Shown one piece after another: positions 1-9,207 of a stretch of DNA of 64,000 bases. The first letter of the stretch is position 1; every line of letters starts with the position of its first letter. The notes under the pieces are model-generated. The model did no database searches. It saw only the letters and a list, made by a program, of their open reading frames with translations, and was not told where the DNA came from. The DNA comes from Alkalinema pantanalense (GTDB lineage Bacteria; Cyanobacteriota; Cyanobacteriia; Leptolyngbyales; Leptolyngbyaceae), in NCBI RefSeq assembly GCF_050753345.1, contig NZ_JBLZFX010000015.1:26457-90456 (forward strand), written 5' to 3'. Both the position numbers and the translations under genes were made by a program.

Positions 1-316
1 GGGTCAAAATCAACCTTAGTTGCTGTGGGATTGAGGTTGGGATGTGCTGAAACCATAGTTGAATGACGCGATAGAAAGGGTGAATGAATTGGAAAAGGCA
101 ATGGAAATAAGGTTGCAAAACTCAGAATAGTGAAAAATGGATATTAACGATAAACAATGCTGGCGAGTTGGTTAGTTTATACTATTAAGTCTAAAATAGA
201 AATCACGAAGATAACGCCAAAGATTAGTAACAAAGCTTATAAAAGAGGACTGCAACTTTACAAAGCAAACTTGCTGTTATTCTCATTTCTGCAAAGTAAA
301 TGTTGCAGATTTCAAG
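1..316. other. No gene seen; AT-rich edge region
   Basis: This is AT-rich sequence downstream of the minus-strand oxygenase gene. A 62-codon open frame at 157-345 has no recognisable family and runs into the 3' end of the oxygenase gene on the other strand, so I do not call it. A short inverted repeat (ctgcaa/ttgcag, about 292-311) lies past the oxygenase stop but lacks a convincing T tract. Nothing else is supportable. Confidence 0.5.
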
Positions 317-1321
317 TTAATCAAGCTTTTTTGCAAAGATTTTAAGGGTATGGGTAATTTTTGCAGTCATTCCCCGCAAACGACGAATTCCCGAATAGAG
401 AACATCACTCTTTGTTTGGGGACAGCGATCGCTGAATAAGCCAATCAATTTGATTTTAAGTGAATCCTTGAATGCTGATTGACCGGGAGGCGTAGGGTTT
501 AAGCCTAATTTACGCAAATAGTAATTTACTTGATGAACTCTTGCACGTCGATCGTCGGATTTGAAATCAAAATGTATCCCTAGGGCGATGGAATATTGTT
601 CTCCATTCTGATACCAGTGGGGCGCACAAACGGGATGGTGAACGCCTTTACCCGCTGTCATGGGATAGACGTAGGCCTTGGCTTGCTTTGCATCGCTATA
701 GGTTGCCGCCGTTAAATCACCGATGTAAAAATTTTCCAATTCTTCTTCGGTCAAAATGCTGCGATCGTGGCCATCGAAAAGATTGGAAGTACGATCGCCA
801 TGCATTTGCATGAGAAATGTGGATTCATGGTCAATGTGATAGGAGGTGACAGCACGGGGAGATGCAATAAAAATGTAGGCATCAATCCAAGACATTTCCT
901 GCCGTAGGGGTTGCCCAGTCAACTGTTCTAGTTCATCAATGATTTGATTGACTAGAGCACAATATTCCGGATCGCGCTGTACGCTGTATAGCAATAGCCA
1001 GGATTCGGAATGCTCAATGTTGGCAATAAACTCCGGCAACTTTTCCTGCAAATCCTCCTTGAGGGTGGCATCCGTCCATTTCAGGTGCTTGGGCATTTTG
1101 CTGGCCTGACAACGGATGCTTCCAGGGCCATACTGAATCAAGGTATTTGCCAATTCCACTAAGCGGGGCAATTGCATCAAGGAATGATCTGCCAAATAGT
1201 GGGAATACATAAAGGGCAAACGATTAAATTTGTCCCGAAAATCGGGTGACGGTTCAAAAATGAGATCGGGTCGCATCGCTGGTGGCAAAGGAGAAAGAGA
1301 GTTTGCTTGAAGAAATGACAT
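317..1321 (-). CDS. JmjC/cupin-like Fe(II)/2-oxoglutarate oxygenase family protein
   Basis: The protein has about 334 residues. Its central part has the layout of cupin-like (JmjC-type) Fe(II)/2-oxoglutarate enzymes: an HxD pair in YHIDHESTF followed by a distal His in the VHHPVCAPHWYQNG stretch. These would be the three iron ligands. Such enzymes hydroxylate or desaturate small molecules or proteins. I chose the ATG at 1321, preceded by a GAGAG element; a TTG at 1345 is possible. It is the last gene of a minus-strand operon, 30 bp after the methyltransferase and downstream of the NRPS/PKS, so tailoring of that product is the likely job. The substrate is unknown. The C-terminal 80 residues are basic and unassigned. 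Confidence 0.72.
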   Translation of the reverse strand: MSFLQANSLSPLPPAMRPDLIFEPSPDFRDKFNRLPFMYSHYLADHSLMQLPRLVELANTLIQYGPGSIRCQASKMPKHLKWTDATLKEDLQEKLPEFIANIEHSESWLLLYSVQRDPEYCALVNQIIDELEQLTGQPLRQEMSWIDAYIFIASPRAVTSYHIDHESTFLMQMHGDRTSNLFDGHDRSILTEEELENFYIGDLTAATYSDAKQAKAYVYPMTAGKGVHHPVCAPHWYQNGEQYSIALGIHFDFKSDDRRARVHQVNYYLRKLGLNPTPPGQSAFKDSLKIKLIGLFSDRCPQTKSDVLYSGIRRLRGMTAKITHTLKIFAKKLD

Positions 1322-1351
1322 CGCGATTCTCTCAGAGTGAGTCAAACTTAT

Positions 1352-2221
1352 TTACACTGCGGTCACTTGACGGAAATAAAATCCGTGGTAAGCCGCAACA
1401 AAGCGATCGGGATGAAAGGGAATCGTACAGGTGCGATCGATGCGCCAGCGATCGACGAGTTGATAGCCTAAGGCCGCCAAGTCCGCCACAAACTCCCCAT
1501 CGTTTTGAATCTTATAAGGCGCATAGGAACCCCAAAGATTTTGCAGTGTGATGTATTGAGCGCCGCTATAAAACGGGACATGATTAATAATCAAATGGCG
1601 GGGTTTGACGGCCAAGGGTCGCACAATTTCTGCCAGCGAAAGTTCCAAATATTGCAACGTACCGCAGGTCAGTAGAATGTCCTGCCCGTCTGCTGCTGCA
1701 AAACGACTGGTATAACTCAGACCAGGACTGGGAATCCGCTGGATTAACTCCTGGCCCACCTTGACCTTCTCCGGCACATCGCAGACTTGCCATTGCAGCC
1801 CCACCGGATAGGACAAAAAGCGACGGTAAGCATAGTAGCCTTGACCTAAGTTTCCCCCCAAATCAAACACCGTTGTGCTGTTCCCCAACGCTTCCCGCAA
1901 CCAGACTAAGACTGGATAGTCGATCGGTTGAAAGGTATTCAAATCCTCTAGCGTCAGGGTCTGGGCCTGATCAACGCCATGTAACGAGGCATGGTTGTAG
2001 CCTGCTTGCATGGTTGGAGGAATGGCCTGCGTGGCCTCGGCAAAGGAAGCAAAGACCCCACGATAGGCATTAGCGGTTCTAGGAAAGACCCGATGGTAGG
2101 CATAGTAGTCCGCCACGATCGGTAACTTACTCACCAAGGTTGTCAGCGCAGCCTTGACCGAAAAGGGTCGGCGGTGGGAATAGCGGACGCGAGGCTGCCC
2201 TGGTACTGAGCCAACAGTCAT
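1352..2221 (-). CDS. TIGR04325-type putative SAM-dependent methyltransferase
   Basis: The protein has about 289 residues. It carries a nucleotide/SAM-binding-like motif VFDLGGNLGQGYY in the middle, preceded by a GYNHASL segment, and resembles the TIGR04325 (LIC12133-type) methyltransferases found in biosynthetic and surface-sugar clusters. The acceptor cannot be predicted. The ATG at 2221 follows an AAGGGG element by 7 nt and lies two bases after the NRPS/PKS stop (TGA, 2226-2224). A GTG at 2227 that overlaps the stop is the alternative. Either arrangement implies translational coupling to the megasynthase. The late Rossmann strands are less clear than the first, so the family call is firmer than the activity. 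Confidence 0.7.
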   Translation of the reverse strand: MTVGSVPGQPRVRYSHRRPFSVKAALTTLVSKLPIVADYYAYHRVFPRTANAYRGVFASFAEATQAIPPTMQAGYNHASLHGVDQAQTLTLEDLNTFQPIDYPVLVWLREALGNSTTVFDLGGNLGQGYYAYRRFLSYPVGLQWQVCDVPEKVKVGQELIQRIPSPGLSYTSRFAAADGQDILLTCGTLQYLELSLAEIVRPLAVKPRHLIINHVPFYSGAQYITLQNLWGSYAPYKIQNDGEFVADLAALGYQLVDRWRIDRTCTIPFHPDRFVAAYHGFYFRQVTAV

Positions 2222-2223
2222 GA

Positions 2224-5200
2224 TCACACCCCTTGTAATTGCAGATATTTACCGGGCCGTTCTGGATCGGGAACAAACCAGGCAGGATTCCCCTGGGGGT
2301 CTCGGCCTAGGCGTGCACCGGGCTGAGGTGGCTGATTGCGATCGGCCTGGACGCCTACCGTTGTTCCCGGTAATAGCCCCGCCGCTTGCAGTTCCGCAAT
2401 GCTGTCCTTAAAGGCACGGGTAACAAACTCGATCTCTTCATCGGTGTGCGCCAGGGTGAAGAAGCAGGGACGATGTTCCCAAATGTGCACCCCCCGTTCC
2501 CGCAGCAGGTAGAACAATAAACTGCCGTAGGTAGCTTCGGGAGCGTAGGTAACGTAGAAGAACGAGCTAAAGTGGGCAATTTTAATCGGAGCCTGGACGC
2601 GATCGCAGTGTTGTTGCAGATGGGTCGCAAAACGATCGACCTTCGCCGCCAGTTCCTGTTGCAAACTAGGGCCTGCCGCTTGTAGCCGTTGCAGCACCAC
2701 TTCCGCCGCCGCCAACGCCATGGGGTGCCGCACAAAGGTTCCCGCAAAGAACGTCACACCCACTTCCGGGAATGAGGCATCGCCAAACTGCCATTGCCCC
2801 CCATCCAGCGCATCCATAAATTGCGATTTGCCCGCCACGACGCCAATGGGTAGCCCACCACCAATCACTTTGCCATAGGTGGCCAGATCCGCCCGAATAT
2901 CAAAGTAGGCTTGGGCACCGCCGGGATGGACTCGGAACCCGGTGACCACTTCGTCAAAAATCAAGGCAGTCTCCGAAGCTTCCGTCAGTACCCGCAGATC
3001 TTTGAGGAAGTCGCGCGGTTGCAATTCAGGACGGCGGCTCTGCACGGGTTCCACCAGAATTGCGGCCAGATCATCGGCCCGATCACGGAGGATTTGCAAG
3101 GATTCCGGAGTGCCGTAATCTAACACCAAGACATTCTCAAACATCGAAGGCAGAATCCCAGGAGCCGCAGGCAGCGATCGCAGTTTTGGCCCACTGCGGA
3201 CAATCACTTCATCAAAAGTGCCATGGTAGCCCCCCGCAAACATTGCGATCGTGCTGCGTCCGGTGACGGTACGGGACAACCGCATCGCCGCCATCACCGC
3301 TTCAGACCCGGTATTACAGAAGGCCACCCGTTCCATCCCTGTAATTTCTGTGACCATCTTGGCCACCCGACCTGCCAGGGGGGTTTGCGGGCCAATTTCA
3401 ATTCCGGCATCCATTTGTGCTTTGACCGCTTCCGCCACAAAATCCGGAGACCAACCAAAGAAGTTCAGCCCAAACCCATTGGTCAAATCAATATATTCAT
3501 TGCCATCTACATCCCAGAGCTTGGAACCCTTGGAACGCTCGGTCACAATCGGATAGACAATTTCCTTCAGCAGTGGCGTGAAGCCGGAGACGGTACGCGG
3601 ATCAGCTAGATAACGGCGATGTTCTTGGGTTTGCCGCTTGGATTCCGCAGTACGACGAACATAGCGCTGGATGATGCGATCGAGGGCAGTTTGCTGCTCG
3701 GCAGTGAGGGTATGGTTATTGGTTTTTTCAATTTTGGCTCCTGGCCCAAAGTTTTTCTTAGGGGGAGCTGTTTCGGCTGCTTGGCCCGTCGTAGGCGGTT
3801 GGGCCGCACTCGCTTTTGCAATGCCGTTAGCCGTACTTTGAGCGCTGCCATTGGCATTAGCACTGCCATTCGCACTGCCATTTACACTACTACCATTTGC
3901 ACTGCCATTAGCCCCATTGGAAACGTAGCCATTGGCCGCTTGCCCATTGCCAACAGGAGGCTGAACGATCGCACCTGCAGCCCCGCCTCCATTCAAGATT
4001 TGTAACTGCTGAGCCATGATTTGCAACTGTTGGGCAATCACCGCCTCGATCGCGCGGGTCTGTTCAGGAGAGGCAGGGGCGATCGGGCTGTAGGAACCAT
4101 TGCCATTGCCATTGCCATAGTTGGCCGCAGGGGGAGGAGAGGTCATCGGTAATCCAGAAACAACAACTGGGGTGGGTGGAACCGCAGAAGCCACGGTCGG
4201 TGCAGGCTCCTCAACCACCGTCGGAGCCGGAGCCGGGAAGGCATCCACAGGTAAAAAGCGATCGAGGTGCTCTGACAGGCTGGCTAAGTTGGGATAGTCT
4301 TCGAGTAAATTGCGGAAGGTGAGTTTGATTTTGAACTTCTTCTGCACCGCCAGCGCCACCTGGGTCAAGGTCAACGAATCCATGCCTAAATCTAGGAAGG
4401 TACTCGTCAAATCTTCGCTATCCAATTCAAAACCAGAAGTTTCTTCAAAAACTTCTTGTAACAGAGGAATCAAACGTTTGATGCGGGGTTCAGCCATAGG
4501 AGAAATCACCTCAGATTGGACAGCAGGGAGATTCAACGGAACATTCAACAGGGAAGCTACGGGCAAGACTTGGGTGGGAATAGATTCCGGTTCCCGTACA
4601 GTTTCAGCCTCAGAACTGGCAAAGGGTTTGGGATCAATCCAATAGCGTTGCCGCTCAAAGGGATAGGTGGGCAGGGGCACCCGGTGACGGTACTCATCGG
4701 CGTAGAAGGCCGCCCAATCGATCGCCACCCCTGATAACCACAAATGCCCGATCGCTTGCATTAAACTGACCCATTCCCCCTCGTCATCGGCACTGCTGCC
4801 CAGGGAAGGAATGGCAATCTGCCGCTTAAGATCCTGGGCCTGCTGGCGCGCTAGGGTGGTGGCAGTGGTGCGGGGGCCGACTTCCAGCAATACCCGCTCC
4901 GGCTGTTGCCACAGGGTTTGCACGCCCTCCGTAAATCGCACCGTTTCCCGTAGGTGGCTGGCCCAGTACAACGGATCGGTGGCTTGCTCATCCCGAATCC
5001 AATCCGTCGTCACGGTTGACACAAAGGGAATTTGGGGCGGGGAAAGCTGGATTTGCTGAACCAGTTCCGCAAAGGGCGCAATCACCGGCTCCATCATCGG
5101 GGAATGGAAGGCGTGGGAGGTGTGCAAGGGTTTACAAATCACTTCCTCAGCTTCGAGTTCCGCTTGCAGTTTTGCCACCGCCTCCGTGGGGCCAGAGACC

Positions 5201-8200
5201 ACACAAAGCGCAGGGCCATTAATCGCCGCGATCGCCATCTCTGCCGTCAGCCGAGGGGCGACGGTTTCCGCTGGCAGCCGCACCGAGAGCATCGTTCCCG
5301 GTGGCAACGCCCACATCATTTGGCCTCGCGTCGCCACGAGCTTTAACCCGTCTTCCAGGGAGAACACCCCCGCTAGACAAGCCGCTACAAATTCACCGAT
5401 GCTATGGCCAATCAAAGCTGCCGGTTGTACCCCCCAACTGATCCACAGTTGCGCCAGGGCATATTCGATCGTGAACAGAGCGGGTTGGGTATACAGGGTT
5501 TGTTTGAGCCGTGCGGCGGCGGTATCCGCATCACCCTCAGCGGGGTAGAGGATGTCCCGCAGGTCGCAGCCCAGCAATGGTTGCAGAATTTCAGCACAGC
5601 AATCGACCGTTGCCTGGAACACAGGTTCCCGCTGGTACAGGTTTGCGCCCATGTGCAAGTACTGGGAGCCTTGGCCAGGGAACATGAACACCACGTCCGG
5701 CGGGGACGGCTGCGGGCTACGGGTGGCTGGACGCTGGGTTTCGCTAGGCGTTAAGACTGCGATCGCCGAGTCCCGATCGCGGCAAATGACAAAGCGCCGA
5801 TGCTTCCAGCCTTTGCGTCCCTGCTGTAACGTGTAGGCCACATCCGCCAAGTTAACCTCGGTCGATCGCGAGAGAAAATCCCGCAGGTTGTCTGTGGCCC
5901 GATCGAGGGCCGTGGGCGTTTTGGCGGACAGGAGCAACAGTTGCACTGGACGGGAGGGGCTAGAGGGCGGCACGATCGGGGCTTCCTCCACAATCACGTG
6001 GGCATTGGTACCACCCACCCCAAAGGAGCTGACACCTGCCCGTCGGGGTGCATCACCGCGCGGCCAAGGTTGGTTTTGGGCATTAACGTAGAACGGGCTG
6101 TGGGCGAAATCAATTTGCGGGTTGGGGGCCGTGAAATTTAAACTAGCAGGCAGTTGCTCGTGGTACAGGGCCAGCGCCGTTTTCATCAACCCGGCCACCC
6201 CTGCCGCTGCCACCGCATGGCCGATGTTGCTCTTAATGGAACCGATCGCGCAGAATTGCTGGCGTTGGGTTTGCCGTTGGAAGGCTTGGGTCAGGGCTTC
6301 CACTTCGATCGGGTCACCCAAGGGCGTTGCAGTTCCGTGGGTTTCTACATAGCTGATGCTCTCCGGATGAACCCCTGCCATGGTTTGGGCCTGGACGATC
6401 GCCCCGGCTTGACCTTGGACACTGGGAGCCGTAAAGCTGACCTTATCGCTGCCGTCGTTATTCAGCCCCACACCCTTGATCACCGCGTAGATGCGATCGC
6501 CCGCGTCCAAGGCATCGGCCAACCGCTTCAGTACGACAATGCCCGCTCCGCTATTGAACATCGTCCCCTGGGCTTGGCCATCAAAGGGGCGACAACGGCC
6601 ATCGGGGGACAGCATACTGCCTTCCTGGTAGAGGTAGCCCGTATTCTGCGGTGTGGTGATGGAAATGCCCCCTGCTAGGGCCAAGTCGCATTGATGGTTG
6701 AGCAATCCCTGCACCGCCTGCCCCACCGCCACCAGGGAGGTAGAACAAGCGGTATTGATGCTGACGCTGGGGCCTTGCAAATTCAGTTTGTAGGCAATGC
6801 GGGTGGTGACAAAGTCCTTTTCATTGGCCAGCATGGTTTGGAATGCGCCAACACGATCGATGATCTCTGGCCGCCCGCAGAGGTGCCGCTCAAAGTAGGT
6901 ATTCTGGCCAGACCCGGCATAGAGACCGATCGAGCCAGGGTAGCTGTCGGGATTGTAGCCAGCGGTTTCCAAGGCTTCGTAGGCCAGCTCCAAAAAGACC
7001 CGCGCCTGGGGATCCATGACTTCCGCTTCCCGTGGGCTAATGCCAAAGAAAGCCGCATCAAAGTCTTCTGCTCCGGCGATCGTGCCCCGAGCTCGGACGT
7101 AGTTCGGATCATTGCGCAGTTCCGGATCAACACTGGGGTCAATTTCCTCGGGACTGAAGAAGGTGGTCGATTCGACATTATCAACTAGGTTTTGCCAAAA
7201 CTCCGCGATCGAATTGGCACCGGGGAACCGTCCCACCATGCCCACGATCGCAATGCCATCGACTGCAGTTGCAGGCGATGGGGTTACAGGGCATAACAGT
7301 TGCTGGGCGTAGGGCGATTGCTGCAAGGGATGCTGCCAAGGCGTACTCGACTCCTGTTGCAGTTGCACCAAATACGCTGCCAATGACCGCACCGTGGGGT
7401 ATTGGTATAGTTTGACCGCCCGCAGGGTGATGTTGAATTGTTTTTGAATGCGGGCTACCAGTTGCAACCCCAACAGCGACGTGCCACCCAGATCAAAGAA
7501 ATTTTCTTCTACACTGACCTGATGTAGCCCAAGGACTTCTCCCCACAATGCCACCAGCCGTTGTTCTGTAGTGTTCCTAGCATTGACTGGAGAAACAGTG
7601 GTAGTCGATCGATCTGGTTTAGGTAGGGCTTGGCGATCGGCTTTGCCATTGGGCGTTAGGGGAATTTTATCGAGCACCACGATCGCCCCCGGCACCATAT
7701 AGTCGGCTAACTGCTGTTGCAAGGCTACTCGGATGGTTGGAATATTCAAGGTCTGCTGGGGGTGTGCCGTCAGGTAGGCCACCAATTGTTTATCCCCCGG
7801 TCGATCTTCTCGCACCAGGACAATCGCATCCCGTACCCCCGGTTGCTGACTTAAAACCGTTTCAATTTCCCCCAGCTCAATGCGGTAGCCGCGAATTTTG
7901 ACCTGGTGATCGGTACGACCGATAAACTCCAAATTGCCGTCAGGTAAATGGCGCACCAGATCACCCGTTTTATAGAGCTTGGCTTGGGAATCGGCTCTGA
8001 AAGGATTGGATACAAAGCGCTCTGCGGTTAGCTCAGGCCGATTGAGATAGCCCCGCGCTAAGCCATCGCCACCGATGTACAATTCACCGACAACGCCCAT
8101 GGCCACGGGTTGCATTTGGTCATCCAAAACGTAAACCTGGGTATTGCCGATCGGGGTGCCGATGGGAATGGAAGTCCATGTGGGATCAAGGGGGCGTGGA

Positions 8201-9207
8201 ATGCGATAGCAGCAGGTAAACGTCGTACTTTCCGTGGGGCCGTAACCGTTGATGAGCTGGGTGTCCGGCAACAAAGCTTGGGCTTGGCGAATGTGGGAAA
8301 CAGACAGCGCTTCGCCTCCGGTCAGCAGTTCCTTCACCCCTTGTAAGGTTTCCGGTGCTTCAGCCACGATCGTGTTAAATAAAGCCGCCGTTAACCACAT
8401 TGTCGTAATGCGGTAGGTGCGAATAATCTGTCCCAGGGTTTGGGGATCGGGCAACCCATTTTCGGGATAGAGCACACAGCAACCGCCATGGAGCAGTGCT
8501 CCCCAAATTTCTAACGTCGCCGCATCAAAGGAAACGGGAGCCAATTGTAAAAATGTTTGCTGACCATCGAGGGGCGTGTAGGTTGCACCGAAGACTAACC
8601 GCAACACGGCACGGTGGGGAATGGCAACACCCTTGGGACGGCCCGTGGAACCAGAGGTGTAATTCACGTAGGCCAGATGTTCAGCGGTGATCGAGACTTC
8701 CGGAGCCTGGGAATTTTGTGGCGCATCGACGCCCCAACCAGCATCCAAACAGAGAATCTGAGCCTGGGTTTGGGGGAGGCGATCGCGCAAATGGGATTGA
8801 GTTAGCAGCACCGGGGCTTGGCTGTCTTCTAACATGAAGGCCAAGCGATCGGCGGGATAGGCGGGATCGAGTGGCACATACACGCCCCCTGCTTTTAAGA
8901 CCCCCAAAATCGCCACCATGGATTCGATCGATCGATCCATGGCGATCGCGACCAAGGTTTCAGTCGTGACACCTAACTCTTGTAATTGGTGAGCAAGAAG
9001 ATTGGCGCGATCGTTCAATTGACGATAGCTCAAACGTGCCCCATGCAATTCCGGGAAGGATGGTAGAATGACTGCAATAGAATTGGGCTCGCGTTCCACT
9101 TGGAATTGAAAAAGATGATGAATACAACTATTGCGGGGATAGTTAACATTCGTCTGGTTCCAGGGATAGGAGATTTTCTGATAACTGGAGTCCACAATCT
9201 GTCCCAT
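2224..9207 (-). CDS. Hybrid NRPS/type I PKS with C-terminal aminotransferase (A-PCP-KS-AT-ACP-AMT)
   Basis: This 2327-residue single-module synthase has these domains: adenylation about 30-530 (YTSGSTGRPKG, GYGPTE, TGD, final NGK Lys522); PCP with FDLGGTSL, Ser577; KS about 650-1075 (Cys820, His957, His997); AT about 1170-1520 (GHSIG, Ser1269; HAFH signature, typical of malonyl-CoA); ACP with LGMDSL, Ser1611; an Asn/Gly/Ser/Pro linker about 1655-1815; and a PLP class-III (glutamate-semialdehyde type) aminotransferase about 1825-2280 with Lys2113 as the expected Schiff-base lysine. There is no condensation, ketoreductase or thioesterase domain. The adenylation pocket by GrsA alignment reads D-A-L-W-L-G-G-T-F-K, a hydrophobic pocket whose substrate I cannot name. 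Predicted logic: a loaded amino acid is extended with malonyl-CoA and the beta-ketone is transaminated. The start is ATG 9207 behind an AGGA element. Confidence 0.93.
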   Translation of the reverse strand: MGQIVDSSYQKISYPWNQTNVNYPRNSCIHHLFQFQVEREPNSIAVILPSFPELHGARLSYRQLNDRANLLAHQLQELGVTTETLVAIAMDRSIESMVAILGVLKAGGVYVPLDPAYPADRLAFMLEDSQAPVLLTQSHLRDRLPQTQAQILCLDAGWGVDAPQNSQAPEVSITAEHLAYVNYTSGSTGRPKGVAIPHRAVLRLVFGATYTPLDGQQTFLQLAPVSFDAATLEIWGALLHGGCCVLYPENGLPDPQTLGQIIRTYRITTMWLTAALFNTIVAEAPETLQGVKELLTGGEALSVSHIRQAQALLPDTQLINGYGPTESTTFTCCYRIPRPLDPTWTSIPIGTPIGNTQVYVLDDQMQPVAMGVVGELYIGGDGLARGYLNRPELTAERFVSNPFRADSQAKLYKTGDLVRHLPDGNLEFIGRTDHQVKIRGYRIELGEIETVLSQQPGVRDAIVLVREDRPGDKQLVAYLTAHPQQTLNIPTIRVALQQQLADYMVPGAIVVLDKIPLTPNGKADRQALPKPDRSTTTVSPVNARNTTEQRLVALWGEVLGLHQVSVEENFFDLGGTSLLGLQLVARIQKQFNITLRAVKLYQYPTVRSLAAYLVQLQQESSTPWQHPLQQSPYAQQLLCPVTPSPATAVDGIAIVGMVGRFPGANSIAEFWQNLVDNVESTTFFSPEEIDPSVDPELRNDPNYVRARGTIAGAEDFDAAFFGISPREAEVMDPQARVFLELAYEALETAGYNPDSYPGSIGLYAGSGQNTYFERHLCGRPEIIDRVGAFQTMLANEKDFVTTRIAYKLNLQGPSVSINTACSTSLVAVGQAVQGLLNHQCDLALAGGISITTPQNTGYLYQEGSMLSPDGRCRPFDGQAQGTMFNSGAGIVVLKRLADALDAGDRIYAVIKGVGLNNDGSDKVSFTAPSVQGQAGAIVQAQTMAGVHPESISYVETHGTATPLGDPIEVEALTQAFQRQTQRQQFCAIGSIKSNIGHAVAAAGVAGLMKTALALYHEQLPASLNFTAPNPQIDFAHSPFYVNAQNQPWPRGDAPRRAGVSSFGVGGTNAHVIVEEAPIVPPSSPSRPVQLLLLSAKTPTALDRATDNLRDFLSRSTEVNLADVAYTLQQGRKGWKHRRFVICRDRDSAIAVLTPSETQRPATRSPQPSPPDVVFMFPGQGSQYLHMGANLYQREPVFQATVDCCAEILQPLLGCDLRDILYPAEGDADTAAARLKQTLYTQPALFTIEYALAQLWISWGVQPAALIGHSIGEFVAACLAGVFSLEDGLKLVATRGQMMWALPPGTMLSVRLPAETVAPRLTAEMAIAAINGPALCVVSGPTEAVAKLQAELEAEEVICKPLHTSHAFHSPMMEPVIAPFAELVQQIQLSPPQIPFVSTVTTDWIRDEQATDPLYWASHLRETVRFTEGVQTLWQQPERVLLEVGPRTTATTLARQQAQDLKRQIAIPSLGSSADDEGEWVSLMQAIGHLWLSGVAIDWAAFYADEYRHRVPLPTYPFERQRYWIDPKPFASSEAETVREPESIPTQVLPVASLLNVPLNLPAVQSEVISPMAEPRIKRLIPLLQEVFEETSGFELDSEDLTSTFLDLGMDSLTLTQVALAVQKKFKIKLTFRNLLEDYPNLASLSEHLDRFLPVDAFPAPAPTVVEEPAPTVASAVPPTPVVVSGLPMTSPPPAANYGNGNGNGSYSPIAPASPEQTRAIEAVIAQQLQIMAQQLQILNGGGAAGAIVQPPVGNGQAANGYVSNGANGSANGSSVNGSANGSANANGSAQSTANGIAKASAAQPPTTGQAAETAPPKKNFGPGAKIEKTNNHTLTAEQQTALDRIIQRYVRRTAESKRQTQEHRRYLADPRTVSGFTPLLKEIVYPIVTERSKGSKLWDVDGNEYIDLTNGFGLNFFGWSPDFVAEAVKAQMDAGIEIGPQTPLAGRVAKMVTEITGMERVAFCNTGSEAVMAAMRLSRTVTGRSTIAMFAGGYHGTFDEVIVRSGPKLRSLPAAPGILPSMFENVLVLDYGTPESLQILRDRADDLAAILVEPVQSRRPELQPRDFLKDLRVLTEASETALIFDEVVTGFRVHPGGAQAYFDIRADLATYGKVIGGGLPIGVVAGKSQFMDALDGGQWQFGDASFPEVGVTFFAGTFVRHPMALAAAEVVLQRLQAAGPSLQQELAAKVDRFATHLQQHCDRVQAPIKIAHFSSFFYVTYAPEATYGSLLFYLLRERGVHIWEHRPCFFTLAHTDEEIEFVTRAFKDSIAELQAAGLLPGTTVGVQADRNQPPQPGARLGRDPQGNPAWFVPDPERPGKYLQLQGV
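3580..4140 (-). repeat. Low-complexity Asn/Gly/Ser linker coding repeat in the megasynthase
   Basis: This stretch encodes the flexible linker between ACP and aminotransferase. Short in-frame repeats of NG, NGS and ANGS units run from about residue 1697 to 1795. The DNA shows iterated ccatt-type hexamers and heptamers on the plus strand. It is probably an expanded inter-domain linker. Confidence 0.7.

Noticed and set aside
157..345. 62-codon plus-strand frame at the window edge
   Set aside because: Low-complexity composition, no family, and it overlaps the 3' end of the oxygenase gene on the other strand.
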